From: Chitinimonas koreensis
GTDB lineage: Bacteria > Pseudomonadota > Gammaproteobacteria > Burkholderiales > Chitinimonadaceae
Length of the DNA stretch: 64,000 nt
NCBI RefSeq assembly: GCF_014353015.1
Contig: NZ_CP060704.1
Coordinates: 1,823,001 to 1,887,000 of the forward strand
Reading direction: 5' to 3'
Positions within the stretch are counted from its first letter, which is position 1, and every line of letters starts with the position of its first letter. Below the pieces are notes generated by a model, which was not told the origin of the DNA, made no database searches, and saw nothing but the letters and a program-made list of their open reading frames with translations. The translations under genes and the position numbers were made by a program. Positions 44,806 to 54,017 of this stretch are shown piece after piece.

Positions 44806-45582
44806 TCACTCCTCGTTCCGCAACGCCCGCTGCGTGAACTGGCTGTCCACCAATCCCGGCTTGATCGTCAGCTCGGTCACCACCATCCGCGTCTTGCGGT
44901 TGTTGGCCGCGTTCCACATGGTCTGAGCCTGCGGCCGCGAATAGCTGCCGTAGCTCTTCAGGCTCTCGGTGGTCAGGCGCTTGGCCAGCGCGCCCTGGCG
45001 GTCGAAATACTCGATCTGCACCGGGTATTGGCTGGCCTGCTCGATGTAGTAGCGCTTCTTGCCGTAGCCCGAGGCCTGCGCCTCGGCGCCGGGGTTGGGG
45101 GTCGCTTCGATCACCGCGCACTTGGCCCAGCGCAGGCAGGGCGCCAGCGTGTCGACCTGCTCGAAGCGGTAGGACTTGAGCTTGTAGTCCTCGAAGTCCT
45201 CGTAGGTGAACTCGGTGCCCATGAACCAGTTCTGCTTCTGCGCGCCGGCGATGCGCCGCAGCGACTTGGTGGCCGGCGTGTAGGACCAGATGTCGTTGAT
45301 CGCCGCGCCCGTGTCCTCGATCAGCAGGCCGACGTTCTTCACCGCCGCCGGCGCCTGGAATCGGATCAGCGTGCTGTTCTTGCCGTCCATCTGCTTGTCC
45401 AGCCGCAACAGCTTGCGGCTGTGCACCAGCTTGTCGCCGTCGTACAGCTCCATGTCGTACTGCACCGTTTCGTCGGGCGCCTTGATGCGCCTGTCCGATT
45501 CCTTCATCAGCGCCGTGGCGTCGGCGGCCCAGCCAGGCAGCGCCAGCAGCAGCGCCGGCAGCATCCCTATGCGCTTGTTCAT
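44806..45582 (-). CDS. Outer-membrane lipoprotein-sorting (LolA-like) protein
   Basis: 258 residues with a signal peptide (MNKRIGMLPALLLALPGWAAD). The body, DETVQYDMELYDGDKLVHSRKLLRLDKQMDGKNSTLIRF and DIWSYTPATKSLRRIAGAQKQNWFMGTEFTYEDFEDYKL, is the family annotated as outer-membrane lipoprotein-sorting protein, a half-barrel lipid carrier in the periplasm. It overlaps the permease stop by 4 bases and belongs to the same exporter. It is likely to ferry a lipid between membranes; cargo unknown. Confidence 0.88.
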   Translation of the reverse strand: MNKRIGMLPALLLALPGWAADATALMKESDRRIKAPDETVQYDMELYDGDKLVHSRKLLRLDKQMDGKNSTLIRFQAPAAVKNVGLLIEDTGAAINDIWSYTPATKSLRRIAGAQKQNWFMGTEFTYEDFEDYKLKSYRFEQVDTLAPCLRWAKCAVIEATPNPGAEAQASGYGKKRYYIEQASQYPVQIEYFDRQGALAKRLTTESLKSYGSYSRPQAQTMWNAANNRKTRMVVTELTIKPGLVDSQFTQRALRNEE

Positions 45583-47951
45583 CCGAATTTCCTTTCCTTG
45601 AGTATGTCCACCGGGGCGATGCCGAAGATGTTGCGGATGGTCGGCAGCGCGGCCAGCGGCACCAGCACCAGGGCCGGGCCGATCACCCGCAGGAAGTCCA
45701 GCACGCTGGACTGGGTGTTGACCTTGAACCAGACGTAGGTGAGCCGGTCGTTGAGCACGTCGCCCAGCACCTGGCCCAGCGGGATGGCCAGCAGCGAGGC
45801 GATGACGGCCATCAGCGCCGCTTCGGTCAGCACGATGCCGGTGACCATGGCGTTGCGGTGGCCGATGATCCGCAGCATCCCGTACTCGCCGCGGCGGCCC
45901 ATGATGGTGAAGGTGATGCTGGTGAGCACGAACAGCGCCGACACGCCGATGCTCATCAGCGCCGACAGGTGGATGATTTTCCAGATGTGGCCGCTGATGC
46001 TGAGGATGGCCGCCACGATCTCGTCCTTGCCGGTGACGCGCACCACGCCGCGCACGCCGTACAGCGCCGCGGTCTCGCGCGCCGTCGGCGCCGGTTCGAC
46101 CAGGAAGGCGCCGGTGAACTGGTCGTCCAGCGACAGCATGCGCTGGGCGAAGGCGCGCGGCGCCACCACCTCGCCCGGCACTGCGCTCGAATGGATGCCG
46201 ACGATGCGCGCCGGGTAGTCGGCGCCGCGTACCTTGAGCGTGATGGTGTCGCCGACCGCCGCCTGGTGGTCGACCGCCAGCCGCCGCTCCAGGATCACCG
46301 CGTCGCCGTCGCCGGCCTGCAATTCGCGTCCGGCGATCAGGTTGACGTTGCGCACCTTGTCGGCGGGCACGATGCCGAGCAAGTAGGCGTTGTCGCTGCG
46401 GTGGGCGCTGACCACCTGGGCGCCGCCCTTGACGAAGGGCGACCAGCGGCTGGCCGGGATCGCATCGCGCAGCCGGCCGATCTCGTCCATCCACAACGGT
46501 GCGTCGAGGTCGACCACCGCGTGCCAGCGGTCGCTGGCCACGCTGCCGATGGCGGTGCGCTCCATCGAGGTCAGCGAGACGTAGAACGAGATGGTCACCG
46601 CCAGGCTGGCCGCCACCGCCAGGATCGACACCGCCGACACCTGCCAGCTGCGGATCAGGTTGCGCAGCGAGTACTTGAGCCAGAACGGCCCGCGCACCTT
46701 CTGCGCGGCGCGGATCAGCCAGCTCGGGTGGTGGTCGGCCTGCGCGTTGAGGTCGCGCAGCGCGTCGATCGGCGCGATGCGGATCATCGAGCGGATCGGG
46801 AAGAACATGCCGAGGCCGACCGTGCTCACCGTCAGCGCGCAGGCGCCGGCGATATAGGACCATTGCAGCCGCAGCGTCGGCTCGGGCATGCCGATGGCGC
46901 GGCCGTAGTTGGAGCCGAAGGCCCACATGTCGAAGCCGGCCAGGAACAGGCCCATCGCCAGCGCCAGCGCCACGATCGCCAGCGCCGGCAGCAGGTAGGC
47001 CACGATCAGCTGCCGGCGGCCATACCCCAGCGTCAGCAGCATGGCGATCAGCGGCCGCTCTTCCTTGATCCACTGGTACATCAGGAAGAACACCACCAGG
47101 ATCGACGACAGCGCGAAGATCAGCACCACCGTGGGCAGGAAGACCTTGAAGGTGTTGAGGTCCAGCTCGAGGAACTTCTGGCTGAACTGCTCCTGCCGGG
47201 TGAGCGCGTAGTCGACCGACAGCCGGGTCTGCGCCAGCTCGAGCGCCGCGGCCTTCATCGCCTCGGCGCTGCGGCTGCCGTCCAGCCGCAGCAGCACGCT
47301 GTTGACGGCGGGGAAGCCGAGCTTGTCGTGCAGCAGCGTCTCCACCCCGAACATCACGCACAGCGAGCCGTTGGTAGGCACGTAGACGCTCGGGTTCAGC
47401 GGCGCGATCAGGTATTCCGGGCTCTCGACGATGCCGCGCACGGTCAGCGGGTAGTCGACGTAGCCGACCCGCAGGTTCAGCCGGTCGCCCACTCGCTTGC
47501 CGTAGTGGGCGGCGCAGTTGCGCTCCAGTGCGACCTCGTCGACCCGGTCGGCGCCGGGCAGGCGGCCGTCGAGCACGGTCAGCTTGTTGATGCGGCCGAA
47601 CAATTCGGGCTGGGCCGCGATCAGCAGCGAGGACACCGTGCCCTGCGCGCCGAGCGTGGCCTGGCCGCTCATCACCAGCCGGTGCGCCTGCGCGCTCACG
47701 CCGGGCAGCGCGGCGAAGTCGGGCAGGTTCTTGGCGTCGTCCGGCGCGAACAGCAGTTCGAGGTCGGCCATGTCGGCCTTGGACTGGATGCGTTCGACGG
47801 TGATGAACAGGCTGTCGATGGCCGAATAGGCGCCGACCAGCACGCCGAAGGTCGAGGCGCAGATCATCGCGATCACCAGCAGGCGATAGCGGATGCGCAG
47901 GATCGAGCGGCCGACGTGGGTCAGCGGCAGGTTGTGGAGGAGGGCTTTCAA
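45579..47951 (-). CDS. FtsX-type ABC permease (MacB/LolE-like), 790 aa
   Basis: Inner-membrane subunit with two FtsX domains. First helix at about residues 22-45 (YRLLVIAMICASTFGVLVGA), a large periplasmic domain to about 270, helices VVLIFALSSILVVFFLMY, LPALAIVALALAMGLFLAGF and others, a second periplasmic domain about 480-640, and last helices FVLTSITFTIMGRRGEYGMLRIIG and AVIASLLAIPLGQVL. LolC/E and MacB relatives pull lipids or peptides from the membrane without carrying them through the protein. Stop overlaps the LolA-like start (ATGA). Confidence 0.9.
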   Translation of the reverse strand: MKALLHNLPLTHVGRSILRIRYRLLVIAMICASTFGVLVGAYSAIDSLFITVERIQSKADMADLELLFAPDDAKNLPDFAALPGVSAQAHRLVMSGQATLGAQGTVSSLLIAAQPELFGRINKLTVLDGRLPGADRVDEVALERNCAAHYGKRVGDRLNLRVGYVDYPLTVRGIVESPEYLIAPLNPSVYVPTNGSLCVMFGVETLLHDKLGFPAVNSVLLRLDGSRSAEAMKAAALELAQTRLSVDYALTRQEQFSQKFLELDLNTFKVFLPTVVLIFALSSILVVFFLMYQWIKEERPLIAMLLTLGYGRRQLIVAYLLPALAIVALALAMGLFLAGFDMWAFGSNYGRAIGMPEPTLRLQWSYIAGACALTVSTVGLGMFFPIRSMIRIAPIDALRDLNAQADHHPSWLIRAAQKVRGPFWLKYSLRNLIRSWQVSAVSILAVAASLAVTISFYVSLTSMERTAIGSVASDRWHAVVDLDAPLWMDEIGRLRDAIPASRWSPFVKGGAQVVSAHRSDNAYLLGIVPADKVRNVNLIAGRELQAGDGDAVILERRLAVDHQAAVGDTITLKVRGADYPARIVGIHSSAVPGEVVAPRAFAQRMLSLDDQFTGAFLVEPAPTARETAALYGVRGVVRVTGKDEIVAAILSISGHIWKIIHLSALMSIGVSALFVLTSITFTIMGRRGEYGMLRIIGHRNAMVTGIVLTEAALMAVIASLLAIPLGQVLGDVLNDRLTYVWFKVNTQSSVLDFLRVIGPALVLVPLAALPTIRNIFGIAPVDILKERKFG

Positions 47952-47955
47952 TCGA

Positions 47956-48645
47956 TCAGCCCTCGACCCGCGTCTGCAGCCGGCCCGAGCGCATCTCGTA
48001 GACGCTGTTGGCGTGCGGCGCCAGCTCGGGGTTGTGGGTGACGATGACCACCGTGGTCTTCTTCTCGGTCTGCAGCTCGCGCAGCAGGTTCATCACCGCG
48101 TTGCCGGTCGCCTCGTCGAGGCTGCCGGTCGGCTCGTCGGCCAGCACCACCGCCGGCTCCTTGACCAGCGCGCGGGCGATCGCCACGCGCTGCTGCTGAC
48201 CGCCCGACAGCCGCGCCGGGAACTTGTCCTCGTGGCCGGCCAGGCCGACCCGCGCCAGGTATTCGCGTGCCTTCGCGGCGTCGCCGCGCTGCAGCGGCCG
48301 CATCGCTTCGAGGCCGGACAGCACGTTCTCCTGCACCGTCAGCGTCGGGATCAGGTTGTGGAACTGGAACACGAAGCCGACCTTCTCGGCGCGGAAGCGC
48401 GTCAGCTCGGTGAAGCTCATGCGGTGCAACGGCAGGCCGGCCACCTCGACCTCGCCCTGGTCGACCGTGTCGAGCCCGCCCATGGCGTTGAGCAGGGTGG
48501 TCTTGCCCGAGCCGGACATGCCGCGGATCACGACGATGTCGCCGCGCGGCACGTTCAGGTCGACGTCCTGCAGCACCGCGGTCTGCGCATCGCCGACCGT
48601 GTAGTGCTTGGAGACCTTGGAAATCCGGATGATCGAATCGCTCAT
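47956..48645 (-). CDS. ABC transporter ATPase (LolD/MacB type)
   Basis: 229 residues. Walker A GMSGSGKTTLLNAMGG, signature LSGGQQQRVAIARALV, Walker B AVVLADEPTGSLDE, and H-loop VTHNPELA. Size and the DEPTGSLDE sequence put it in the LolD/MacB group that works with FtsX-type permeases. It lies 4 bases from the permease and 1 base after the GNAT-like gene. Confidence 0.94.
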   Translation of the reverse strand: MSDSIIRISKVSKHYTVGDAQTAVLQDVDLNVPRGDIVVIRGMSGSGKTTLLNAMGGLDTVDQGEVEVAGLPLHRMSFTELTRFRAEKVGFVFQFHNLIPTLTVQENVLSGLEAMRPLQRGDAAKAREYLARVGLAGHEDKFPARLSGGQQQRVAIARALVKEPAVVLADEPTGSLDEATGNAVMNLLRELQTEKKTTVVIVTHNPELAPHANSVYEMRSGRLQTRVEG

Positions 48646-48646
48646 T

Positions 48647-49837
48647 TCAAATCACTTCCATTGGGTTCGCCGCGGCCGCGAAGCGGACCGCCGCCGGTGC
48701 GGCCGCTTGCGGCCGGGCCGTCAATTCCTTGCGGAACACGCCGTAGCGCTTGGTCCGCCGCATGCCGCCGTTCTGGGCCAGCACGTAGCTCGACGGGTTG
48801 CGGTCGTCGATCCACATGGTGTGGGTCTCGTCGAAGCGCTCGGCGGCGTAGCCGATGATCTCCTCGGCGATCACCCGGCCCAGGCCCTTGCCGTGCAGCT
48901 CGGGGTCGACCCCGATCAGCGCGATCACGCACTTCTTGATGCCGCGCTTGTAGGCCGGCAGCCGGATCAGGTCCAAGAGGCCGAACGAGCCCTTGAGCTT
49001 GGCCAGGAGCTCGTTGAGGTCGGGCAGGATCAGGAAGAAGGCGGTCGGCTTGCCGGCCACCTCGATGATGCGGATGCCGTCGAGGTCGACGAAGGGCCGC
49101 ACCGCGTCGATCTGGAAGCCGAACACCGGCGCCGAGATCGGCGCCACCTCGTAGTTGCCGGCGAAGCTGCTGTTGAACAGCTGGCGCACTTCTTCGAGGT
49201 TCTGCTTCAGATCCTGCTTGGTGGCGCTGCGCACGGTGATGCGGTGGCGCTCGCGCAGCTTCTGGCCGAGCTTGCGCAAGCGCTCGGTGCGCTCGCTCGG
49301 CCGGCTGTCCATGCCGAAGGTGCTGAAGGTGAAGTCCAGCGCGAAGCCGGCCCGCTCCAGCAGGGTGCGGTAGTAGGGCGGGTTGTAGGTCTGCAGCAGC
49401 GTCGGCGGCTTGCCGTCGCAGTTCTCCAGCAGCAGCGCCGCGTCCTGGGTCGAGGTGTAGCTGTAGGGGCCGATCAGCGAGGTCTTGCCGCGCTGCAGCG
49501 CCCAGGCGCGCACGGCGGCCAGCAGCGCGTCGGCCACGTCCTGGCGGTTCTCGCTCTCGAAATAGCCGAAGAACACGTGCTGCTCGCCGAAGCGGCGGTT
49601 GTAGTCGTGGTGGATGGTGGCGCTGATGCGGCCCACCGCCACGCCGGCCGAGTCGAGCGCGACGAAGTGCTCGATGGCGGCCTCGGCGAACAGCGGGTTC
49701 TTCTTCGGCGACATCAGCTTGCGCATGTCGGCGCGCAGCGGCGGCACCCACAGCGGATCGTGGCGGTACAGCCGGAACGGCAGGTCGATGTAGAGGTCGG
49801 TCAGGCGACGGTCGGTGACCGGCAGGACGGTGATCAT
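48647..49837 (-). CDS. GNAT-like acyltransferase
   Basis: 396 residues. The N-terminal third (LPFRLYRHDPLWVPPLRADM, then GVAVGRISATIHHDYNRRFGEQHVFFGYFES) and the C-terminal DPELHGKGLGRVIAEEIIGY with an acyl-CoA loop (GKGLGR) match a family of double-GNAT-fold proteins of unknown substrate. It overlaps the SRPBCC stop by 4 bases. In a cluster that probably makes an amine, an N-acyltransferase is a natural guess, but nothing in the sequence proves the acceptor. Confidence 0.75.
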   Translation of the reverse strand: MITVLPVTDRRLTDLYIDLPFRLYRHDPLWVPPLRADMRKLMSPKKNPLFAEAAIEHFVALDSAGVAVGRISATIHHDYNRRFGEQHVFFGYFESENRQDVADALLAAVRAWALQRGKTSLIGPYSYTSTQDAALLLENCDGKPPTLLQTYNPPYYRTLLERAGFALDFTFSTFGMDSRPSERTERLRKLGQKLRERHRITVRSATKQDLKQNLEEVRQLFNSSFAGNYEVAPISAPVFGFQIDAVRPFVDLDGIRIIEVAGKPTAFFLILPDLNELLAKLKGSFGLLDLIRLPAYKRGIKKCVIALIGVDPELHGKGLGRVIAEEIIGYAAERFDETHTMWIDDRNPSSYVLAQNGGMRRTKRYGVFRKELTARPQAAAPAAVRFAAAANPMEVI

Positions 49838-50292
49838 GCGGCGGTCTCCAGCAGGCGGCGCATATTGCGGTGGCGGGCCCTGAACAGCCGGTCCATGTAG
49901 CCGTTCACGAACAGCTTCTCGGCCAGCCGGCCGCCGTAGGCCTCGTAGCTGACGCGGTCGGTGTACAGCGTGCCGCGCGGATCGGGCCGCACGATGTGCT
50001 CGTGGCGGAAGCGCTTCATCGGGCCGCGCAGCATCTGGTCGACGAACAGCTCGTTGGGCCGCACCTCGGCGATGCGCACCCGCCACCTGCACGGGATGCA
50101 GTACAGCATCCAGTGCAGGAAATCGAACTCGCGGCCGGCGGCGATCTGCAACCGGGTCGGGTCGACCTTGCCGATCGGGCGGATCGGCTCGGGGAAGATC
50201 AGCGGGAAGTTGGCGCCGTCGAGGCAGAAGTCCAGCACCTCCTGCGGGCTGCGGCCGTGGATCAGCACGGTCTTTTCCATCACGGCGGCCAT
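49834..50292 (-). CDS. SRPBCC-family (START-like) protein
   Basis: 152 residues with the helix-grip fold: KTVLIHGRSPQEVLDFCLDGANFPLIFPE at the start, a central beta sheet, and a long last helix YGGRLAEKLFVNGYMDRLFRARHRNMRRLL. Family members bind hydrophobic ligands and include aromatase/cyclases. No catalytic residues can be named. Start overlaps the upstream stop by one base (TGATG) and its stop overlaps the GNAT-like start. Confidence 0.85.
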   Translation of the reverse strand: MAAVMEKTVLIHGRSPQEVLDFCLDGANFPLIFPEPIRPIGKVDPTRLQIAAGREFDFLHWMLYCIPCRWRVRIAEVRPNELFVDQMLRGPMKRFRHEHIVRPDPRGTLYTDRVSYEAYGGRLAEKLFVNGYMDRLFRARHRNMRRLLETAA

Positions 50293-52936
50293 CAGGCGAT
50301 CTCCTGCGCCACGGCGGCGGCCTGGCTGCCGAACTGGGCGACGTAGCGCGTCCAGCGCTCGGGATCGAGCGCCTTGTCGAAGCTGCGCAGGCCGGCCAGG
50401 CGGAAGCCGTGCTCGGCCGACAGCCGCTGGAACAGCTCGAGATCCTCGCCGGCGAGATCGAGGCCCAGGCTGGCGTCGCGGCAGACGCCGCCGAGCGCCA
50501 TCATCATCACCTCGGCCATGCAGGCATAGCTCAGGTCCTCGGGATGCCGAAGCGCGAGCCGAGCAGGGCGCGGCCCGGCGCCTCGACGATGCCGCCGTCG
50601 ATCACCAGCACGTCGTGGCGCGCGCGGGCGATCTCGTGGCTGACGTTGGCCGGGCGCGACAGGTCGCAGACGATGGCGCCGGCCTTCAGGTGCTCGGGCG
50701 AGATGAAGCGCTCGGTGCTGCTGGTGGCCACCAGCACCAGGTCGGCGCGTTGCAGTTCCTCGGCCAGCGCGCTGCTGTGGCGCAGCGGCGCGTCGAGGTC
50801 GGCCTCGCCCTCGGCCAGCAGGGCCTCGACCAGCGCCGCCTGCGGCTGGCCGTCGGCCAGCCGGCGGGCGACCCGGTCGAGCACGCTGCCCGGCGTGCGG
50901 GCGACGGCCGACTGGGCGTAGTCGGCGATGCGGCCGTAGACGGCGCCGAAGCGCGCGCGGTTGAACAGCGCGCTGCGCGGATTGCCGACCAGCACCAGCC
51001 GGCGCGCCTGGGCGGCGATCACCCGGGCGATGGCCGAGCCGATGCTGCCGGTGCCGCCGACCACCGCCACCCGCACGTCCGCGATCGAACGGCCGGTCTG
51101 CGCCAGCACCGAGCAGGCCGCCTCGACCGCGCTGAGCATGGTGTAGGTATTGCCGGTGCTGACCGCGATGCCCTTGCCGGCCACCCGGGTGCCGCCGCCG
51201 GTGACGATCGAGGTGTGGCCGCCGAGGCCGATCAGGCTGGCGCCGCGGGCGCGGGCGATGTCCATCGCCTCTTCGATCAGCGCGGTCGACTCCTCCAGCG
51301 GCATGGCGGCCAGCTGCGCGGCCGAGCGCGGCACGGTGATGAAGTCGCCCTCGGCGCGCGCGCCGGTCGGCGAGGTCAGCCGCACGGTGGAGACGTAGAA
51401 CGGTTCCATCACCGGGTTGAGCCGGTCCTCCATCAGCGTCAGCGCCGCCTCGTCGTAGCCGGCCAGGCTCTCGTCGTATTCGGCGTAGTTCTTCGGTTCC
51501 AGCGGGTGCACCAGGAAGCCGAAGCGCGGCACGCTGCGGTCGATCGCGTCGTTGCGCGGCGCGGCGGCGCTCGAGCTGCGCTCGACGGCTTGGCCGCCGG
51601 TCAGGTGGGCCAGCAGCGCGCCGGTATTGCCGGCCGAGACCAGCGCCACCGTCCGCTCGAAGGCGGCCAGGAATTGCTCGCACTGCGCCCGCGTGGCGAT
51701 CAGCGGCGGCTCGATCCGCAGCGTGCTGGCGCCGTTCAGCGTCGGCGCCACGCGCACCCGGCCGACGTTGAGCAGGTGGCTGGCGACCAGCGGCACCAGG
51801 CTGTCCTGCTCGCCGGCGATGCCCATGAAGCTGCCGAAATGGCGCTCGAAGTTGGCGCGGCTGACGTCGAACTCGACCCCGATCAGGTAGCCGGCGCCGC
51901 GTACCTCGCTGATCACGTTGCCGTAGCGGTCGGCCAGCTTGTGCAGCTCGGCCAGCAGGAACTCGCCGTTGGCGGCGACGTCGGCCAGCAGGGTGCTGCC
52001 CGGCGCGGTCAACAGGTCGAGCGCGGCCAGGCCGACGCGGCAGGCCAGCGTGTTGCCGCCGAAGGTGGACGAATGCTTGAGGTGGAATTCCTCGGTCTGC
52101 ACGCTCGGGGCCAGGAGGCAGGCGCCGATCGGCGCCACGCCGCCGCCGAGCGCCTTGGCCAGCAGCAGGCAGTCGGCCTGGATGCCTTCGCGCTCGATGG
52201 CGAACATGCGGCCGGTGCGGCCCAGGCCGGTCTGCACCTCGTCGACGATCAGCATCACGCCGTAGTCGTCGCAGGCCTGCCGCACCTCGCGGAAATAGCC
52301 CTCGGGCGCGACGTGGATGCCGCCTTCGCCCTGCACCGGCTCGAGGATGATGGCGGCGTAGTCGCTCGGCCGCGACTGGAAGGCGGCGCGCACCGCCGCG
52401 GCGTCGCCGAAGTCGACGAAGTCGAAGCCGGCGATCGGGGCGTGGAACACGTCCTGGTATTTCGGATTGCCGGTGGCCGACAGCGCCGCCATGGTCTTGC
52501 CGTGGAAGCTGTTGCGCGCGGCCAGGATGCGGCGGCGGCCGGTGGCGGCGATGCAGGCCTTGAACGAGGCCTCCACCGTCTCGGCGCCGCTGTTCTGGAA
52601 GGTCACCGTGCGGAATTCGCCCGGCGCCAGGGCGATCAGCCGCTCGGCCAGCTCGCCGCTGGCGGCCAGCGAGGAGGGCTGCACGAAGATCGGCTCGCCG
52701 CCTTCGGCCAGCTTCACCAGCGCGTCCATGATCGGCTTCGGGGCGTGGCCGAAGGGCAGGGCGCCGTAGGCGGCGAGGAAGTCGAGGTATTCGTGGCCGT
52801 GCTGGTCGCGCAGCAGGCAGCCCTGGCCGTGGACGAAGGTCTTGTCCAGGCCGATGCGGCGGATCAGGTCGCCGATCTCCGGGTTGACGAAGCGCTCGAA
52901 GCGGCTGGGTTCGGCAAAGATGTGTTCAATGGTCAT
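50292..52936 (-). CDS. Class III aminotransferase fused to acyl-ACP-reductase-like domain, one apparent frameshift
   Basis: 881 residues once one base is added at the run 50541-50543. Residues 1 to about 440 are a class III aminotransferase: NSGAETVEASFKA, D232 in VDEVQTGLGRTG and the PLP lysine K261 in LLLAKALGGGVAPIG. Residues about 470-881 resemble cyanobacterial acyl-ACP reductase (AAR): LIGLGGHTSIVTGGG, VSTGNTYTMLSAVEA, the nucleotide loop VAVVGGTGSIGSAIA (about 624-637), FISPEHLK, VIDGGIVEAPG and YACMAEVMMM, whose cysteine (C806) aligns with the proposed acyl-accepting Cys. Together they would turn an acyl thioester into an aldehyde and then an amine, as the fused TamH does in tambjamine synthesis. 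The frame break lies between VIDGGIVEAPG and YACMAEV. Confidence 0.88.
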
Positions 52937-52943
52937 GACCTGA

Positions 52944-54017
52944 TTACCTTTCGTCCGACAGGACGAGAACGGATGGTTTCGAATGATTGCGGCAGGTGCG
53001 CCGATAGGTTTCCGCCGCCGGCAGGGCGCTCAGCACGATGCGGCGGTGCGCGGTGGCCAGGGCGTGATAAGGGAGATGGGGAAACAGGTGGTGCAGCGCA
53101 TGGAAGCGCAGGCCGACCGGCGCCAGCAGGGCGAACCAGCCGCCGTAGTCCAGCGTGGTCGAGTCCTCGATCTGGGCGCTGTGGCTGACGCTCTCGCCGT
53201 CGTAGGCGTAGCGGTGGGCATAGCGGGTGCGTACCGCGTTGATCAGCAGCACGCACAGCGCGCAGGCGACGAAGGCGGCCACGACCTGGAGCGGCAGCAA
53301 GCCGGCCAGGCAGGCGCCGACGGCCAGCCACAGGTAGAGCGCGGTCAGCGGCTCGGCGATGCGCTGCTCCTTCTGCCGCCGCGCGCGCTGCGGCGTGCGG
53401 TCCTGGAAGTGCGGATGGATCGCCACCGCCGAGAAATGCACGTCCAGCCAGCGCCGCAACGGCGGCACGAACCAGGCCAGCGGCGCCAGCACGGCGAAGC
53501 GCAGCGCCAGCAGCAGCGGGCTCAGCACGGTGCCGGCCAGCAGCGTCCACCAGCTCTTCAGCGGATGCGGGCCGAAGGCCAGGTACTCGGGGTCGTCGAC
53601 CGTCGCGTACAGCTTGGTGGCGTGGTGGTTCAGGTGGCTGTAGTAGAGGAAGCTCGGCAGCAGGATCGGGATGCCGCACAGCAGGTTCCAGGCCCAGCGG
53701 AAGCCGGGCAGGCGCGACTGCGGCAGGTGGGCCAGCTCGTGCATGAAGGTGGCGGCGCGGTACAGCGCCAGCACCGCCACCGCGAAGGCGGCGGCGCGCA
53801 GGCCCTGGCCGGCGGCGCCGGCCAGGCTCAGCGCGAAGGCGCCCCAGAACAGCGCCATGCTGGCCAGCAGGTCGCCCCAGTAGACGAGCGCGCGGTGCTC
53901 GGTCAGGTCGCCGATCAGCGGCTTGAGCTGCGCGTTCAGCTGGGCCGCACCCGGCTGGGCCGCACTCGGCTGGGCCGCTTCGCCGCGCGGCGCCGGATCG
54001 TGGATGGGCGCGTTCAT
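52944..54017 (-). CDS. Membrane fatty-acid desaturase
   Basis: 357 residues with several membrane helices and the three histidine boxes of diiron desaturases: HELAH (93-97), HLNHH (128-132) and HALHH (306-310, followed by LFPHLPYH). It would introduce a double bond, or in acetylenase-type relatives a triple bond, into a chain, possibly while bound to ACP. FAAL, ACP and desaturase genes are also the trio for terminal alkyne synthesis (JamABC type). An Ala/Gln-rich N-terminal repeat (AAQPSAAQPGAAQLNAQ) precedes the first helix. Start overlaps the upstream stop (ATGA). Confidence 0.9.
   Translation of the reverse strand: MNAPIHDPAPRGEAAQPSAAQPGAAQLNAQLKPLIGDLTEHRALVYWGDLLASMALFWGAFALSLAGAAGQGLRAAAFAVAVLALYRAATFMHELAHLPQSRLPGFRWAWNLLCGIPILLPSFLYYSHLNHHATKLYATVDDPEYLAFGPHPLKSWWTLLAGTVLSPLLLALRFAVLAPLAWFVPPLRRWLDVHFSAVAIHPHFQDRTPQRARRQKEQRIAEPLTALYLWLAVGACLAGLLPLQVVAAFVACALCVLLINAVRTRYAHRYAYDGESVSHSAQIEDSTTLDYGGWFALLAPVGLRFHALHHLFPHLPYHALATAHRRIVLSALPAAETYRRTCRNHSKPSVLVLSDER

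Noticed and set aside
49961..53188. Very long + strand frame (over 1000 codons) across the aminotransferase fusion
   Set aside because: Antisense shadow caused by high GC at third positions; no domain recognisable.
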